DNA of 64,000 nucleotides, taken from Orlajensenia stereocauli (GTDB taxonomy: Bacteria; Actinomycetota; Actinomycetes; Actinomycetales; Microbacteriaceae). Positions 1 through 8,478 of the stretch are shown piece after piece (the stretch's first letter is position 1; each line of letters starts with the position of its first letter). The notes beneath the pieces are model-generated. The model searched no databases, had not been told where the DNA came from, and saw only the letters and a program-made list of their open reading frames with translations. Location: NCBI RefSeq assembly GCF_039548895.1, contig NZ_JBCLVG010000002.1; one strand, written 5' to 3'. The position numbers and the translations under genes are program-made.

Positions 1-283
1 CCGTCTCGTTCTCGCTGTCAAATCGAGTGTTTCGCGCCGGATCGAGCGTCCTGATTCGGACTGAATCGACCTTCGCGACTCGAAGCGTGACGCTTGCACG
101 AGAGCGGGTGAACCCCTGGACGCAGATGTAGTCCGAAGACTTTTCGCCTGTGTGTATCAGGGGGTGATCCCCACTTGAGGCCGGCGAGCACGATTCTTAT
201 GAACCTTGGCGCTCTGCCGCACCTTTGGGGTGATGAGTAATAATTTACGTGGGTGGAACGTCTGCCGCAAATCTGGAATGCAG
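1..283. other. Left-edge stretch with no supported gene
   Basis: I see no gene with plausible codon use or family resemblance here. The open frames are short, arginine and serine rich, and have no ribosome binding site. The stretch is locally less GC-rich around 225-252, which could be a promoter for a gene beyond the left edge, but nothing decisive is visible. Confidence 0.4.
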
Positions 284-313
284 CCCGGGCGTGTCGCCGT
301 CTTCGTGCCCGGG
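284..313 (-). terminator. Candidate hairpin downstream of apt
   Basis: CCCGGGC at 284-290 pairs with GCCCGGG at 307-313 around a 16-nt loop. It starts 11 nt beyond the apt stop codon, which ends at 325 on the minus strand. There is no clear U-tract, so this is a GC-hairpin candidate only. Confidence 0.35.
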
Positions 314-324
314 GCAGGCCGGTT

Positions 325-855
325 TCAGGCGCGCAGGAGGCTGAAGACCTCGTAGCCGGAGAGCTGCTCACGGCCGCCCAGTCCCTCGAGTTCCAGTGTC
401 ACCGCGACGCCCGCGACGCACCAGCCGGCGCGTTCGATGAGTCGGCAGGCCGCCTGGGCCGTGCCTCCAGTGGCGAGCACGTCGTCGATCACGAGCACGC
501 GGGACCCCGCCGGGAGTTCGTCCTCGTGAACCTCGAGGCTCGCGACGCCGTACTCCAGCTCATAGGTCTCGGTGATGACGCGGCGGGGGAGCTTGCCGGC
601 CTTCCGCACAGGCAGCACGCCGGCACCGGTCAGGATCGAGGCGCCGCCCGCGATGATGAAGCCGCGAGCCTCCAGCCCGCCCAGGATGTCGAACCTCCCG
701 GCGAACGGCGCCACCAGCGCCTCGCACATGACCCTGAATGCTGCGGCATCCGAGAAGACTGGAGTCAGATCCTGAAACTGGATGCCCTCTTCGGGGAAGT
801 CGGGGATCACGTGGATCCGTGCGGACACCTGTTCAGCTGCAGTCGGGTTGCTCAC
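325..855 (-). CDS. apt: Adenine phosphoribosyltransferase
   Basis: Makes AMP from adenine and PRPP in cytosolic purine salvage. The 176-residue product has the normal length for the family. It carries the type I phosphoribosyltransferase PRPP loop VLVIDDVLATGGTA at about residues 120-133, and upstream the LGGLEARGF segment typical of Apt. Translation starts at GTG 855. A TAGCCT -10 box (862-867) lies 6 nt before it, which points to a leaderless transcript. The gene is divergent from purL, so salvage and de novo purine genes share the intervening 137 bp. Confidence 0.95.
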   Translation of the reverse strand: MSNPTAAEQVSARIHVIPDFPEEGIQFQDLTPVFSDAAAFRVMCEALVAPFAGRFDILGGLEARGFIIAGGASILTGAGVLPVRKAGKLPRRVITETYELEYGVASLEVHEDELPAGSRVLVIDDVLATGGTAQAACRLIERAGWCVAGVAVTLELEGLGGREQLSGYEVFSLLRA

Positions 856-861
856 GCAGTC

Positions 862-867
862 AGGCTA
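862..867 (-). promoter_or_regulatory. -10 box of leaderless apt promoter
   Basis: TAGCCT on the minus strand is separated from the GTG start at 855 by 6 nt. Transcription would then begin at or next to the start codon. Confidence 0.5.
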
Positions 868-899
868 TCCCGGCCGGATCGGGGCCCGCCCGCCGACGA

Positions 900-905
900 T
901 AGACT
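900..905 (+). promoter_or_regulatory. Candidate -10 box for purL
   Basis: TAGACT on the plus strand lies 87 nt before the purL GTG, giving a leader of about 80 nt. No good -35 match is visible. Confidence 0.3.
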
Positions 906-992
906 GAGCTCGTCAGGCTGTCCCGCTGAGATCGCCCGCGCCACGCGCCGGGCCCGGTCGAAGCGTCCCCCTTCTTCTGGAGTTCGCCACCC

Positions 993-3314
993 GTGACCAC
1001 CACGCCTTCCACTCCCACCGTGCCCGTGCTCGACACCGTCGAGAACGCAGCTGCCACTCCCGAGAAGGAGCAGCCGTACGCGGCTCTCGGGCTGAAGCCC
1101 GACGAGTACCAGAGCATCCGCGACATCCTGGGGCGTCGCCCCACCAGCGGCGAGCTCGCCATGTACTCCGTGATGTGGAGCGAGCACTGCTCCTACAAGA
1201 GCTCCAAGAACTACCTGCGCCAGTTCGGCCAGAAGGTCTCACCCGCCATGAAGAAAAACCTCATGGTGGGCATGGGCGAGAACGCCGGCGTCGTCGACGT
1301 CGGCGAGGGCTGGGCGGTCACCTTCAAGATCGAGTCGCACAACCACCCCTCCTACATCGAGCCGTTCCAGGGCGCAGCCACCGGTGTCGGTGGCATCGTG
1401 CGCGACATCATCTCGATGGGCGCCCGCCCCGTCGCCGTGATGGACGCCCTGCGCTTCGGCGCGATCGACCACCCCGACACCGCGCGCGTCGTGCACGGAG
1501 TGGTGTCGGGCATCTCCTTCTACGGCAACTGCCTCGGCCTGCCGAACATCGGCGGCGAGACGTGGTTCGACTCCGTCTACCAGGCGAACCCCCTCGTCAA
1601 CGCCCTCGCCGTCGGCGTGCTGCGCCACGAGGACCTGCACCTCGCCAACGCCCGCGGCGTGGGCAACAAGGTCGTGCTGTTCGGTGCCCGCACCGGCGGC
1701 GACGGCATCGGCGGGGCATCCATCCTCGCCTCCGACACCTTCGCCGAGGGCGGCCCGACCAAGCGCCCGGCCGTGCAGGTGGGCGACCCGTTCGCCGAGA
1801 AGGTGCTCATCGAGTGCTGCCTCGAGCTGTACCGCGGCGAGCTCGTGGAGGGCATCCAGGACCTCGGCGCCGCCGGCATCAGCTGCGCCACCTCGGAGCT
1901 GGCCTCGAACGGCGATGGCGGCATGCACATCACCCTCGACAACGTCCTGCTGCGCGACCCGTCGCTGAACGCCGAGGAGATCCTCATGTCGGAGAGCCAG
2001 GAGCGCATGATGGCGGTCGTGCACCCCGACAAGCTCGAGGGCTTCCTCGCCGTCACCTCCAAGTGGGACGTCGAGACCAGCGTGCTCGGCGAGGTCACCG
2101 ACACCGGCCGCCTCATCATCGAGTGGCAGGGCGGCGTGATCGTCGACGTCGACCCGCGCACCGTCGCCGTCGACGGCCCGGTCTACGACCGCCCTGTCGC
2201 GTACCCGACCTGGATCGACGCGCTGCAGGCGGATTCGGCATCCGCTCTCCCCCGCCCGTCCGACGGCCCCGCGCTTCGTGCCCAGCTGCTGCAGCTCATG
2301 GGCAGCGCGAACCTGGCCGACGCCTCGTGGATCACGAGCCAGTACGACAAGTACGTTCTCGGCAACACCGCGCTCAGCTTCCCTGACGACGCCGGCATGG
2401 TGCGCGTCGACGAGGAGTCCGGACTCGGCTTCTCGGTCGCGACGGATGCGAACGGCCGCTACTGCCAGCTCGACCCGCGCCAGGGAGCGCGACTCGCGCT
2501 GGCCGAGGCGTATCGCAACGTGGCGGCATCCGGTGCCGTTCCCGTGGCCATCTCGGACTGCCTGAACTTCGGCTCCCCCGAGAATCCCGAGGTCATGTGG
2601 CAGTTCTCCGAGGCCGTGACGGGCCTGGCCGACGGATGCCTCGAGCTCGAGATCCCCGTGACCGGCGGCAACGTCTCCTTCTACAACCAGACCGGCGACG
2701 TGCCGATCCACCCGACTCCCGTCGTCGCCGTCCTCGGCGTGATCGACGACGTCGCCCGCCGCATCCCGTCGGGCTGGCAGGACGATGGCCACAACATCTA
2801 CCTGCTCGGCACCACGCGCGAGGAGCTCGACGGCTCAGCCTGGGCCGATGTCGTGCACGGTCACCTCGGCGGCCTCCCGCCCCAGGTCGACCTGGCCGGA
2901 GAGAAGCGCCTCGGCGAGCTGCTGCGTGCCGCGGCTGTGGAAGGCCTCATCGACAGCGCCCACGACCTCTCGGACGGCGGTCTCGGCGTCGCGCTCTCCG
3001 AGAGCGTGCTGCGCTTCGGCCTGGGCGCCCGCGTCTGGCTCGGCGACATCATGGAGCGCGACGGCATCGACGCCGCGACGGCCCTCTTCTCGGAGTCGGC
3101 CGGCCGCGTGATCGTGACGGTGCCGCGCGAGGACGACGTGAAGTTCCGCGGGCTCTGCGACGGTCGCGACTACCCGGTGCTGCGCATCGGCGTGACGGAT
3201 GCCCAGCTCGGTGCCCTCGAGGTGCAGGACGCCTTCGCCGTGACGATCGATGAGCTGCGCGTCACCAACCGCGCTCCGCTCGCCGACGCCTTCGGTCCCG
3301 TCGTCGGATACTGA
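993..3314 (+). CDS. purL: Phosphoribosylformylglycinamidine synthase subunit PurL
   Basis: ATP-dependent amidation of FGAR to FGAM in de novo purine synthesis, using ammonia delivered by PurQ with PurS. The 773 residues match the small bacterial PurL rather than the 1300-residue fused form. Visible family segments are MWSEHCSYKSS near residue 53, KIESHNHPS near residue 112, the glycine-rich GGDGIGGASI near 233, and the C-terminal DLSDGGLGVALSE. The GTG at 993 has a GGAG about 11 nt upstream. The N-terminal 30 residues are low-complexity Thr/Pro/Val, so a slightly later start is possible. The stop overlaps the next ATG by one base. purS and purQ are not in the window. Confidence 0.97.
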   Translation: MTTTPSTPTVPVLDTVENAAATPEKEQPYAALGLKPDEYQSIRDILGRRPTSGELAMYSVMWSEHCSYKSSKNYLRQFGQKVSPAMKKNLMVGMGENAGVVDVGEGWAVTFKIESHNHPSYIEPFQGAATGVGGIVRDIISMGARPVAVMDALRFGAIDHPDTARVVHGVVSGISFYGNCLGLPNIGGETWFDSVYQANPLVNALAVGVLRHEDLHLANARGVGNKVVLFGARTGGDGIGGASILASDTFAEGGPTKRPAVQVGDPFAEKVLIECCLELYRGELVEGIQDLGAAGISCATSELASNGDGGMHITLDNVLLRDPSLNAEEILMSESQERMMAVVHPDKLEGFLAVTSKWDVETSVLGEVTDTGRLIIEWQGGVIVDVDPRTVAVDGPVYDRPVAYPTWIDALQADSASALPRPSDGPALRAQLLQLMGSANLADASWITSQYDKYVLGNTALSFPDDAGMVRVDEESGLGFSVATDANGRYCQLDPRQGARLALAEAYRNVAASGAVPVAISDCLNFGSPENPEVMWQFSEAVTGLADGCLELEIPVTGGNVSFYNQTGDVPIHPTPVVAVLGVIDDVARRIPSGWQDDGHNIYLLGTTREELDGSAWADVVHGHLGGLPPQVDLAGEKRLGELLRAAAVEGLIDSAHDLSDGGLGVALSESVLRFGLGARVWLGDIMERDGIDAATALFSESAGRVIVTVPREDDVKFRGLCDGRDYPVLRIGVTDAQLGALEVQDAFAVTIDELRVTNRAPLADAFGPVVGY

Positions 3315-3973
3315 TGTCCGCCCGCCGGGCAGGCCTCGCAGGCGCGGCTGCCGTCACGATCGCCCTGCTCCTCTCGGCCTGCGCGCCGGCGCCGGACCCC
3401 GATGCCGCATCGACGACTGCCGCGCCTGCGCCCGAGGCGACGGGTGGCGCCGCGGATCACGGCGATGCCTCCGACTCGCCGCTGTCGTTCGCCGCGAATC
3501 CGCGCTTCACGGGCGACGAGCTGCCGCAGATCGCCGACGGCCTCGTGTCGGACTCCCGATGGACCCTGACCAGCCCCGACGACGGCACGGGCTCGTGGGG
3601 CTACACCTCGACCGATGAGGCGTGCACCATCACGCTCAGCCAGGTGCTGCTGCCCGAAGAGCTGACCGGACAGACCGACGACCTCGAAGCGACGCGCTCC
3701 TACCTCGCGGCCGTGCTGCAGGAGGACCTGCAGGTCGTCGAGGACAACGCCCAGGTGCACCAGTTCGCCGGCGGCGACGACCCGACCGAGGCCCTGCTGC
3801 TGAGTGCCGGTGGCCAGGACGGCTCGGCCTGGTTCGTGCTGCTGCGGGTGTTCAGCTCGGTGGATGCCGCCGTCGGCGTGAGCGGCCAGTGCGCCGCGGG
3901 CACCGATGTGCGCACGGCGATCGCCACGGCCGAGGGCAAGCTCGGCATCGTCGCTCCGCTCGCGGCGGGCTGA
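3314..3973 (+). CDS. Small secreted lipoprotein, unknown function
   Basis: A 219-residue protein with a lipoprotein signal: two arginines, a hydrophobic stretch, and a lipobox LLSAC with Cys23 as the lipid site. An Ala/Pro/Thr-rich linker follows to about residue 60, then a globular part with two further cysteines (in DEACTI and GQCAAG) that could form a disulfide. The start overlaps the purL stop by one base (TGATG), so the two are probably translationally coupled. I do not recognise a named family. The coupling to purL need not mean a purine role. Confidence 0.75.
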   Translation: MSARRAGLAGAAAVTIALLLSACAPAPDPDAASTTAAPAPEATGGAADHGDASDSPLSFAANPRFTGDELPQIADGLVSDSRWTLTSPDDGTGSWGYTSTDEACTITLSQVLLPEELTGQTDDLEATRSYLAAVLQEDLQVVEDNAQVHQFAGGDDPTEALLLSAGGQDGSAWFVLLRVFSSVDAAVGVSGQCAAGTDVRTAIATAEGKLGIVAPLAAG

Positions 3974-3975
3974 TC

Positions 3976-4467
3976 GTGGCCGCGGTCGAGGATTACAGCG
4001 AGGCCTACGCCGGCGAGCACGGGCGCTTCGCCGTGATTCCAGCCGCCTACGTCGTGCTGCGCCGCGGGGACGACGTGCTGCTGCAGCGACGTGCGGACAC
4101 GGGATACTACGACGGGTACTGGGCCGCCGGGGCCGCCGGTCACGTCGAGCAAGGGGAGTCCCTCCTGGCCGCTGCTGCGCGTGAGGCCCTCGAGGAGCTG
4201 GGCGTGCGCGTGGAGGTGCACGATCTCGTGACGCTCACCGTGATGCACCGCACCGGGGGAACCGGAGCGGCCATCGACGAGCGACTCGACGTGTTCTTCG
4301 CCTGCACGCAGTGGACGGGCGACCCCGCACTGCAGGAGGACAAGGCCAGCGACCTGCGCTGGTTCGCGCTCGATGCGCTGCCCGACTCCGTCGTGCCGCA
4401 CGAACTGGCGGTGCTCGAGGCGTTGCGCGATGGGACGTTGGAGCCGATCACGACGTTCGGGTTCTGA
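3976..4467 (+). CDS. Nudix hydrolase
   Basis: A 163-residue Nudix protein that should cleave a nucleoside-diphosphate-linked substrate. The Nudix box GX5EX7REUXEEXGU is complete: GHVEQGE, then REALEELGV, around residues 55-77. I chose the GTG at 3976 because it follows the lipoprotein stop by 2 nt and the reading begins with a normal Nudix N-terminus. The frame stays open further upstream only as a shadow of the lipoprotein gene. Substrate is unknown; the LQRRADTGYYDGYW opening resembles NTP-pyrophosphohydrolase types. Confidence 0.85.
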   Translation: MAAVEDYSEAYAGEHGRFAVIPAAYVVLRRGDDVLLQRRADTGYYDGYWAAGAAGHVEQGESLLAAAAREALEELGVRVEVHDLVTLTVMHRTGGTGAAIDERLDVFFACTQWTGDPALQEDKASDLRWFALDALPDSVVPHELAVLEALRDGTLEPITTFGF

Positions 4468-4476
4468 CGCGGGAAG

Positions 4477-4884
4477 TCAGCTCGTCGCGCGGGCTATCAC
4501 GACGAGGAGTGCCTGACCATAGGCCTCGGCCGGCTCCGGATGCTCGAAGCTCCTCTCGGCGCCATCGAGCTCGATGGTCACCTCGAAACTGTCGGGCAGG
4601 CGGCGCAGGGCCCGGAACCTGGAGCGCAGGAGCTCCCGCAGCTGGTCCTCGCGCGGCAGCCAGACGGCATCCGTCAACGGCAGCGAATCGAGGGCCCATT
4701 CCGTGGTGCCGTTGAATCCGAGAACCGTGCCCGTCGGGTGGTGTTGCGCCTCGATGGTCATCTCGCTCACGGTGAAGATGTCGTCGTCGAGGTCGGGGAT
4801 GTCGATCTGGAACCTGTCGCCGGACTCCGGCCTCCAGAGCAGGCCGGCCGTGCGCAGTTCGGCGGCGAGCTCGCGGGAGATCAT
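4477..4884 (-). CDS. Conserved hypothetical protein (135 aa)
   Basis: A soluble, acidic 135-residue protein starting MISRELAAEL, with FNGTTEWALDS and AVWLPREDQLRELL segments. Close relatives are common in actinobacteria and are often labelled pilus assembly protein CpaE, a name the sequence does not support because no P-loop is present. ATG 4884 has GGAG just 2 nt upstream, which is tight. An in-frame GTG nine codons earlier is the alternative start. It is convergent with the Nudix gene, with a 9-bp gap. Confidence 0.7.
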   Translation of the reverse strand: MISRELAAELRTAGLLWRPESGDRFQIDIPDLDDDIFTVSEMTIEAQHHPTGTVLGFNGTTEWALDSLPLTDAVWLPREDQLRELLRSRFRALRRLPDSFEVTIELDGAERSFEHPEPAEAYGQALLVVIARATS

Positions 4885-4971
4885 CTCTCCATCGTGCCCG
4901 AGCGCCACGACGCGCGATAGTGCATGACCGCGATGCCTGCCGAATCGTCGGCTGTCTGACAGGATCATGCC

Positions 4972-5394
4972 GTGGATCCGTATCCCCTGCGCGCCGCCAC
5001 CGAGGCCGACATCCCCGCCCTGCTGGCGTTCTGGGCCCGTGCCGCCGAGAACGACGCCCGACCGGCCGACAGCGCCGACGCCGTGCGTCGACAGATCGAG
5101 CGTGATCCGGATGCCCTGATCGTCGCGACCATCGGCAACAGCATCGTCGGCTCGATCATCGCCGGCTGGGACGGCTGGAGGTTCCACCTCTACCGCCTCG
5201 CCGTCGATCCGACCCTGCGCCGCCACGGCATCGGGCGGGCGCTGCTGGATGCAGCCGAGAAGCGTCTCATCATGCTCGGGGCGACCCGCATCGATGCCAT
5301 GGTGCTCGACGGCAACGAGCTCGGACAGCGCATCTGGCGATCGGCCGGCTACCACCGCCAGGACGAGTGGGGCCGCTGGGTCAAGCCGGTGTGA
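4972..5394 (+). CDS. GNAT family N-acetyltransferase
   Basis: A 140-residue acetyl-CoA-dependent acetyltransferase. The acetyl-CoA loop is LAVDPTLRRHGIGRALLDAAE (motif A with R-x-x-G-I-G) at about residues 76-96, followed by the NELGQRIWRSAGY segment typical of motif B. GTG 4972 is the only sensible start. Substrate is unknown. Confidence 0.85.
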   Translation: MDPYPLRAATEADIPALLAFWARAAENDARPADSADAVRRQIERDPDALIVATIGNSIVGSIIAGWDGWRFHLYRLAVDPTLRRHGIGRALLDAAEKRLIMLGATRIDAMVLDGNELGQRIWRSAGYHRQDEWGRWVKPV

Positions 5395-5410
5395 ACCGGA
5401 CTCGGCGGAA

Positions 5411-6319
5411 TCAGCCGGCGAGGATCGCCTCTGTCCGCTGCCACAGCCGCGCGCCGATCGCCGGATCCGTCGAGGCCGCCATGGGCCGTTGCCGCACCGG
5501 CGCACCCTGGGTGAGAAGGCTCGGTCCGAAGTACCAGCCGCTCTGCGCCGCGGGATCGGTCGCCGCGCGCACCACGGGCCACGCACCCCGGTCCTTGCCC
5601 TGCGCCCAGAGGCCCTGCAGCGCGTCGCCGAAACGCTTCGCGCGGTGGGGCTCGTTCACGCCGGGAACGCGCGGGCTGAGGCCGCCGACCGAGTAGCCGG
5701 GCTGCACGACGAGAGCCTTCGTCGTGCTGCCCGCGGCCCGCAGGCGCCGATCGAGTTCGAAGCCGAACGACTCCACCTCGAGCTTCGATTGCGCATAGGC
5801 CGTCCACGAGTCGTAGCTGCCGGCGAGCTGCAGATCGTCGAGCGCCGAGCGGGTGAGCCTGGCTGCGATCGAGCCGAGCAGCACGACACGGGCGCCGGGC
5901 GAGCGGTCGAGAGCAGGCAGCAGGCGGTTCACGAGGGCGAAGTGACCCAGGTAGTTCGTCGCGAAGACGAGCTCGTTGCCGTCGAGGCTGACCTCGCGAT
6001 CGCGGGGCGGGTGCACGATGCCGGCGTTGGCGATGAGACCGTCGAGTCTCGGCAGGGCCGCGATGGCGTCGGCGGCCGCGGCGACCGAGGACAGGTCGGA
6101 GACGTCGAGGCGCAGCGTACCGACGGTCGAATGCGGCGCGCGGGTGCGGATGGCCCTGGCTGCGGCATCCGCCCGCTCGTCGTTGCGACAGGCGAGGACG
6201 ACGGATGCTCCCGCGACGGCGAGCTGAGCGGCCGCGAAGAAACCGACGCCGGCGTTCGCCCCGGTGATGACGAAGGTCCTGCCGGACTGGGAGGGGATCT
6301 CGTGAGGGTCCCAGGTCAC
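5411..6319 (-). CDS. Short-chain dehydrogenase/reductase (retinol-dehydrogenase-like)
   Basis: A 302-residue NAD(P)-dependent oxidoreductase. It shows the nucleotide-binding TGANAGVG motif at about residues 19-26, the NAG motif (LIANAGI), and the catalytic YAQSK with an upstream serine in LLGSIAA. The length and the C-terminal WYFGPS segment fit the retinol dehydrogenase / WWOX-like SDR subgroup. Its ATG overlaps the stop of the chorismate mutase gene by 4 bp (ATGA), so it is co-translated with it. The substrate cannot be told. Confidence 0.85.
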   Translation of the reverse strand: MTWDPHEIPSQSGRTFVITGANAGVGFFAAAQLAVAGASVVLACRNDERADAAARAIRTRAPHSTVGTLRLDVSDLSSVAAAADAIAALPRLDGLIANAGIVHPPRDREVSLDGNELVFATNYLGHFALVNRLLPALDRSPGARVVLLGSIAARLTRSALDDLQLAGSYDSWTAYAQSKLEVESFGFELDRRLRAAGSTTKALVVQPGYSVGGLSPRVPGVNEPHRAKRFGDALQGLWAQGKDRGAWPVVRAATDPAAQSGWYFGPSLLTQGAPVRQRPMAASTDPAIGARLWQRTEAILAG

Positions 6320-6666
6320 GAGGCGTCACCGGCCGCGTCGATCGTCGCGGCGTCGCTGGCGAAGCGCTCATGGTGGTGGATGACCTCGGCCACCACGAAG
6401 TTGAACCACTTCTCGGCGAAGGCCGGGTCGAGGTTCGCGTCGACGGCCAGGGCACGCAACCGCGTGATCTGGCGCTTCTCGCGCTCGGGGTCTGCGGCCG
6501 GCAGCTCGTGCGCCGCCTTCAACCGCCCGACCTGCTGGGTGAACTTGAAGCGCTCGGCCAAAAGGTGCACGAGGGCTGCATCGATGTTGTCGATGGACTG
6601 ACGGATGCCGCCGAGCTCGGCCAGCACCGCCTCGCGTTCGTCATCCGGCGTCGTGGCTTCAGGCAT
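6316..6666 (-). CDS. Chorismate mutase, AroQ type
   Basis: Converts chorismate to prephenate for Phe/Tyr synthesis. The 116-residue all-helical product has the AroQ pattern: IRQSIDNIDAALVHLLAERF near the N-terminus (the Arg and Asp are conserved), KFTQQVGRLKA, and a C-terminal helix ending VIHHHERF. It is a stand-alone domain without fused dehydratase or dehydrogenase. A TAGGGT box 6 nt upstream of ATG 6666 implies a leaderless message. It heads a two-gene unit with the SDR. Confidence 0.85.
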   Translation of the reverse strand: MPEATTPDDEREAVLAELGGIRQSIDNIDAALVHLLAERFKFTQQVGRLKAAHELPAADPEREKRQITRLRALAVDANLDPAFAEKWFNFVVAEVIHHHERFASDAATIDAAGDAS

Positions 6667-6672
6667 GTCTCG

Positions 6673-6678
6673 ACCCTA
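6673..6678 (-). promoter_or_regulatory. -10 box of leaderless chorismate mutase promoter
   Basis: TAGGGT on the minus strand lies 6 nt before ATG 6666, with no Shine-Dalgarno sequence between. Confidence 0.5.
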
Positions 6679-6688
6679 TTACGAGTCG

Positions 6689-8422
6689 TCAGGCGGTTGG
6701 CTCTGGGGTGTCACCGGGCGCAGCCTGCGCCGCGACGTAGGCCTCGGCATCGGCGACGGCCCGCAGCACCGTGTCTCCGACCCACTCGGTGCTGCGGTAG
6801 AGGTTCTCCTCGCCGATGAGGGTGCCGACGTTCTCGTGCTGCAGCTGGCGCAGCACGTGGTCGTTGCTCACCACCAGTTTGAGCAGCGATCCGCGCGACT
6901 GGAGGCGGGTGGCGTAGCCGCGCAGCACGTCGATGAGGGAGAGCCCGATCTCGTCGACGCCGCGCAGACGGATGACCACGACCGATCCGGCGCTCTCGGC
7001 CGTCACCATGGGAAGGCCGGCTGAGAACGTGGGTGCGCTCGCGAAGAACAGGCTGCCGTAGGGCTGCAGCACGACGACCTCGGCGCCCGGGAGGGTTCCC
7101 GGCGGTTCGGTCTCGCGCATCCGTCGCCCCTCGGCGAACTCCAGCCGCACCAGGCGCAGTCGATTCGACTGCGACGCGACGTACAGGATGATGCCGAGGC
7201 CCACGCCGAAGAGCACGGCGAACTGCAGCGGGATGACGATGGTGAGCACGAAGGTGGTGGCCATGACGACCGTCTGCACCGGGCCCGTGCGCACGACGGA
7301 GAGGATCTTCGCGGGTTTCACGGCCGCAACGCCCACCACGATGAGCAGGGCGGCGAGTGCCGGCATGGCGACGTAGCCGACGAGTCCCGACAGGGTGAGG
7401 ACCACGAGCGCCATCACCCCGCCTGCGATGAAGAGCGCGAAGCGAGACCGGGCACCAGCCGCCACGATGAGGGCCGACCCCGACATCGATCCACCCACGG
7501 GTGCACCCTGGAACAGACCGGAGAGCAGATTGCCAGCACCCTGCCCGATGAAGTCGCGTGAGGCATTGGCCGGGCTGCCGTTGACGTTGCGGAAGGCGCC
7601 GGAGACTGCGGCTCCCTGCACGAGACCCACGAGGGAGAGGGACAGCGCCGGCACGAACAGAGGCGCGACCTGGTCGAGATCGGGCAGCACCGGGACCGGA
7701 AGGCCCGCGGGCACGTCGGTGATGTCGCGCACGAGGGCGACGGGCAGGCCGAGCACGTCGGTGAACAGCACGGCGAGCGCCGATCCGAGGATGACGGCCA
7801 CCACCATCCCCATCGCCTTGAGAGGCGTGCGTTGCAGTAGGACGATTCCGCCGATGGTGAGCACCCCGACTAGGAGGCTGGGCCAGCTGATGTCGAGGAT
7901 GTGCAGCAGCAGGTCGAATGTGCGCTGCAGCCGTCCGGCGCCCTGCGCCGCGTAGCCGGTGAGGTTGCCGAGCTGACCCAGCACGATGTTGACGCCGACG
8001 GCCGTGATGAAGCCGGTCATGACGGCGGTCGGGACGAAGCGCAGGAGACGACCACCCCTGAGGAGGCCGGCGGCCACCATGATGACGCCGGTCAGCATGC
8101 CGAGCGTGGCGAGTGCGCCGACAGGGTCGGGCCGCGAGAGAATCGCGGCGTCGGCCACCACGAGCGACATGGCGCCTGTCGCCTGCACCGCCATGAAGGA
8201 GCTGCTTGTGAAGACTGCCGCACCCACCATGCCGAAGAGGTAGGCGTAGAGACCCGACACTGGGTTGAGGCCGGCGAGCAGGCCGGCAGCCAAGCCGTCG
8301 GGAACACTCTCGACCCCGAGCACCAGGCCGGCCATCGCGTCGCGACCGACAGTCTTGCGGTCGAAGCGGGCTCGGAGCCGGTGCAACGGCTTCAGTGTCG
8401 CCGACTGCGGCTGCTCGGTCAT
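6689..8422 (-). CDS. SulP family anion transporter with STAS domain
   Basis: A 577-residue inner-membrane transporter of the SulP/SLC26 family (sulfate, bicarbonate or other anions). The N-terminal two thirds hold about 10-12 hydrophobic helices, including the family-typical GLVLGVESVPDGLAAGLLAGLNPVSGLYA stretch at about residues 31-60. The last 120 residues form a cytosolic STAS domain (VVVIRLRGVDEIGLSLIDVL). I chose ATG 8422 because GGGAG lies about 5 nt upstream. Readings that begin further upstream are antisense to the DMT gene. Only 22 bp separate it from the chorismate mutase start. Confidence 0.9.
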   Translation of the reverse strand: MTEQPQSATLKPLHRLRARFDRKTVGRDAMAGLVLGVESVPDGLAAGLLAGLNPVSGLYAYLFGMVGAAVFTSSSFMAVQATGAMSLVVADAAILSRPDPVGALATLGMLTGVIMVAAGLLRGGRLLRFVPTAVMTGFITAVGVNIVLGQLGNLTGYAAQGAGRLQRTFDLLLHILDISWPSLLVGVLTIGGIVLLQRTPLKAMGMVVAVILGSALAVLFTDVLGLPVALVRDITDVPAGLPVPVLPDLDQVAPLFVPALSLSLVGLVQGAAVSGAFRNVNGSPANASRDFIGQGAGNLLSGLFQGAPVGGSMSGSALIVAAGARSRFALFIAGGVMALVVLTLSGLVGYVAMPALAALLIVVGVAAVKPAKILSVVRTGPVQTVVMATTFVLTIVIPLQFAVLFGVGLGIILYVASQSNRLRLVRLEFAEGRRMRETEPPGTLPGAEVVVLQPYGSLFFASAPTFSAGLPMVTAESAGSVVVIRLRGVDEIGLSLIDVLRGYATRLQSRGSLLKLVVSNDHVLRQLQHENVGTLIGEENLYRSTEWVGDTVLRAVADAEAYVAAQAAPGDTPEPTA

Positions 8423-8478
8423 GCGCGCTCCCATCCGGCACCAGTCTGTCGGAAGCCGGAGGAGCGCGGGGAACGAGT

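Noticed and set aside
18..371. A 117-residue open frame at the left edge
   Set aside because: Arg/Ser-rich composition, no ribosome site and partial overlap with apt on the same strand.
1239..2792. A 517-residue open frame opposite purL
   Set aside because: It lies wholly antisense to a certain gene and has Val/Asp/His-rich shadow composition.
5349..6455. A 368-residue frame overlapping the SDR gene
   Set aside because: Arg-rich shadow on the same strand in another frame; the SDR frame has all family motifs.
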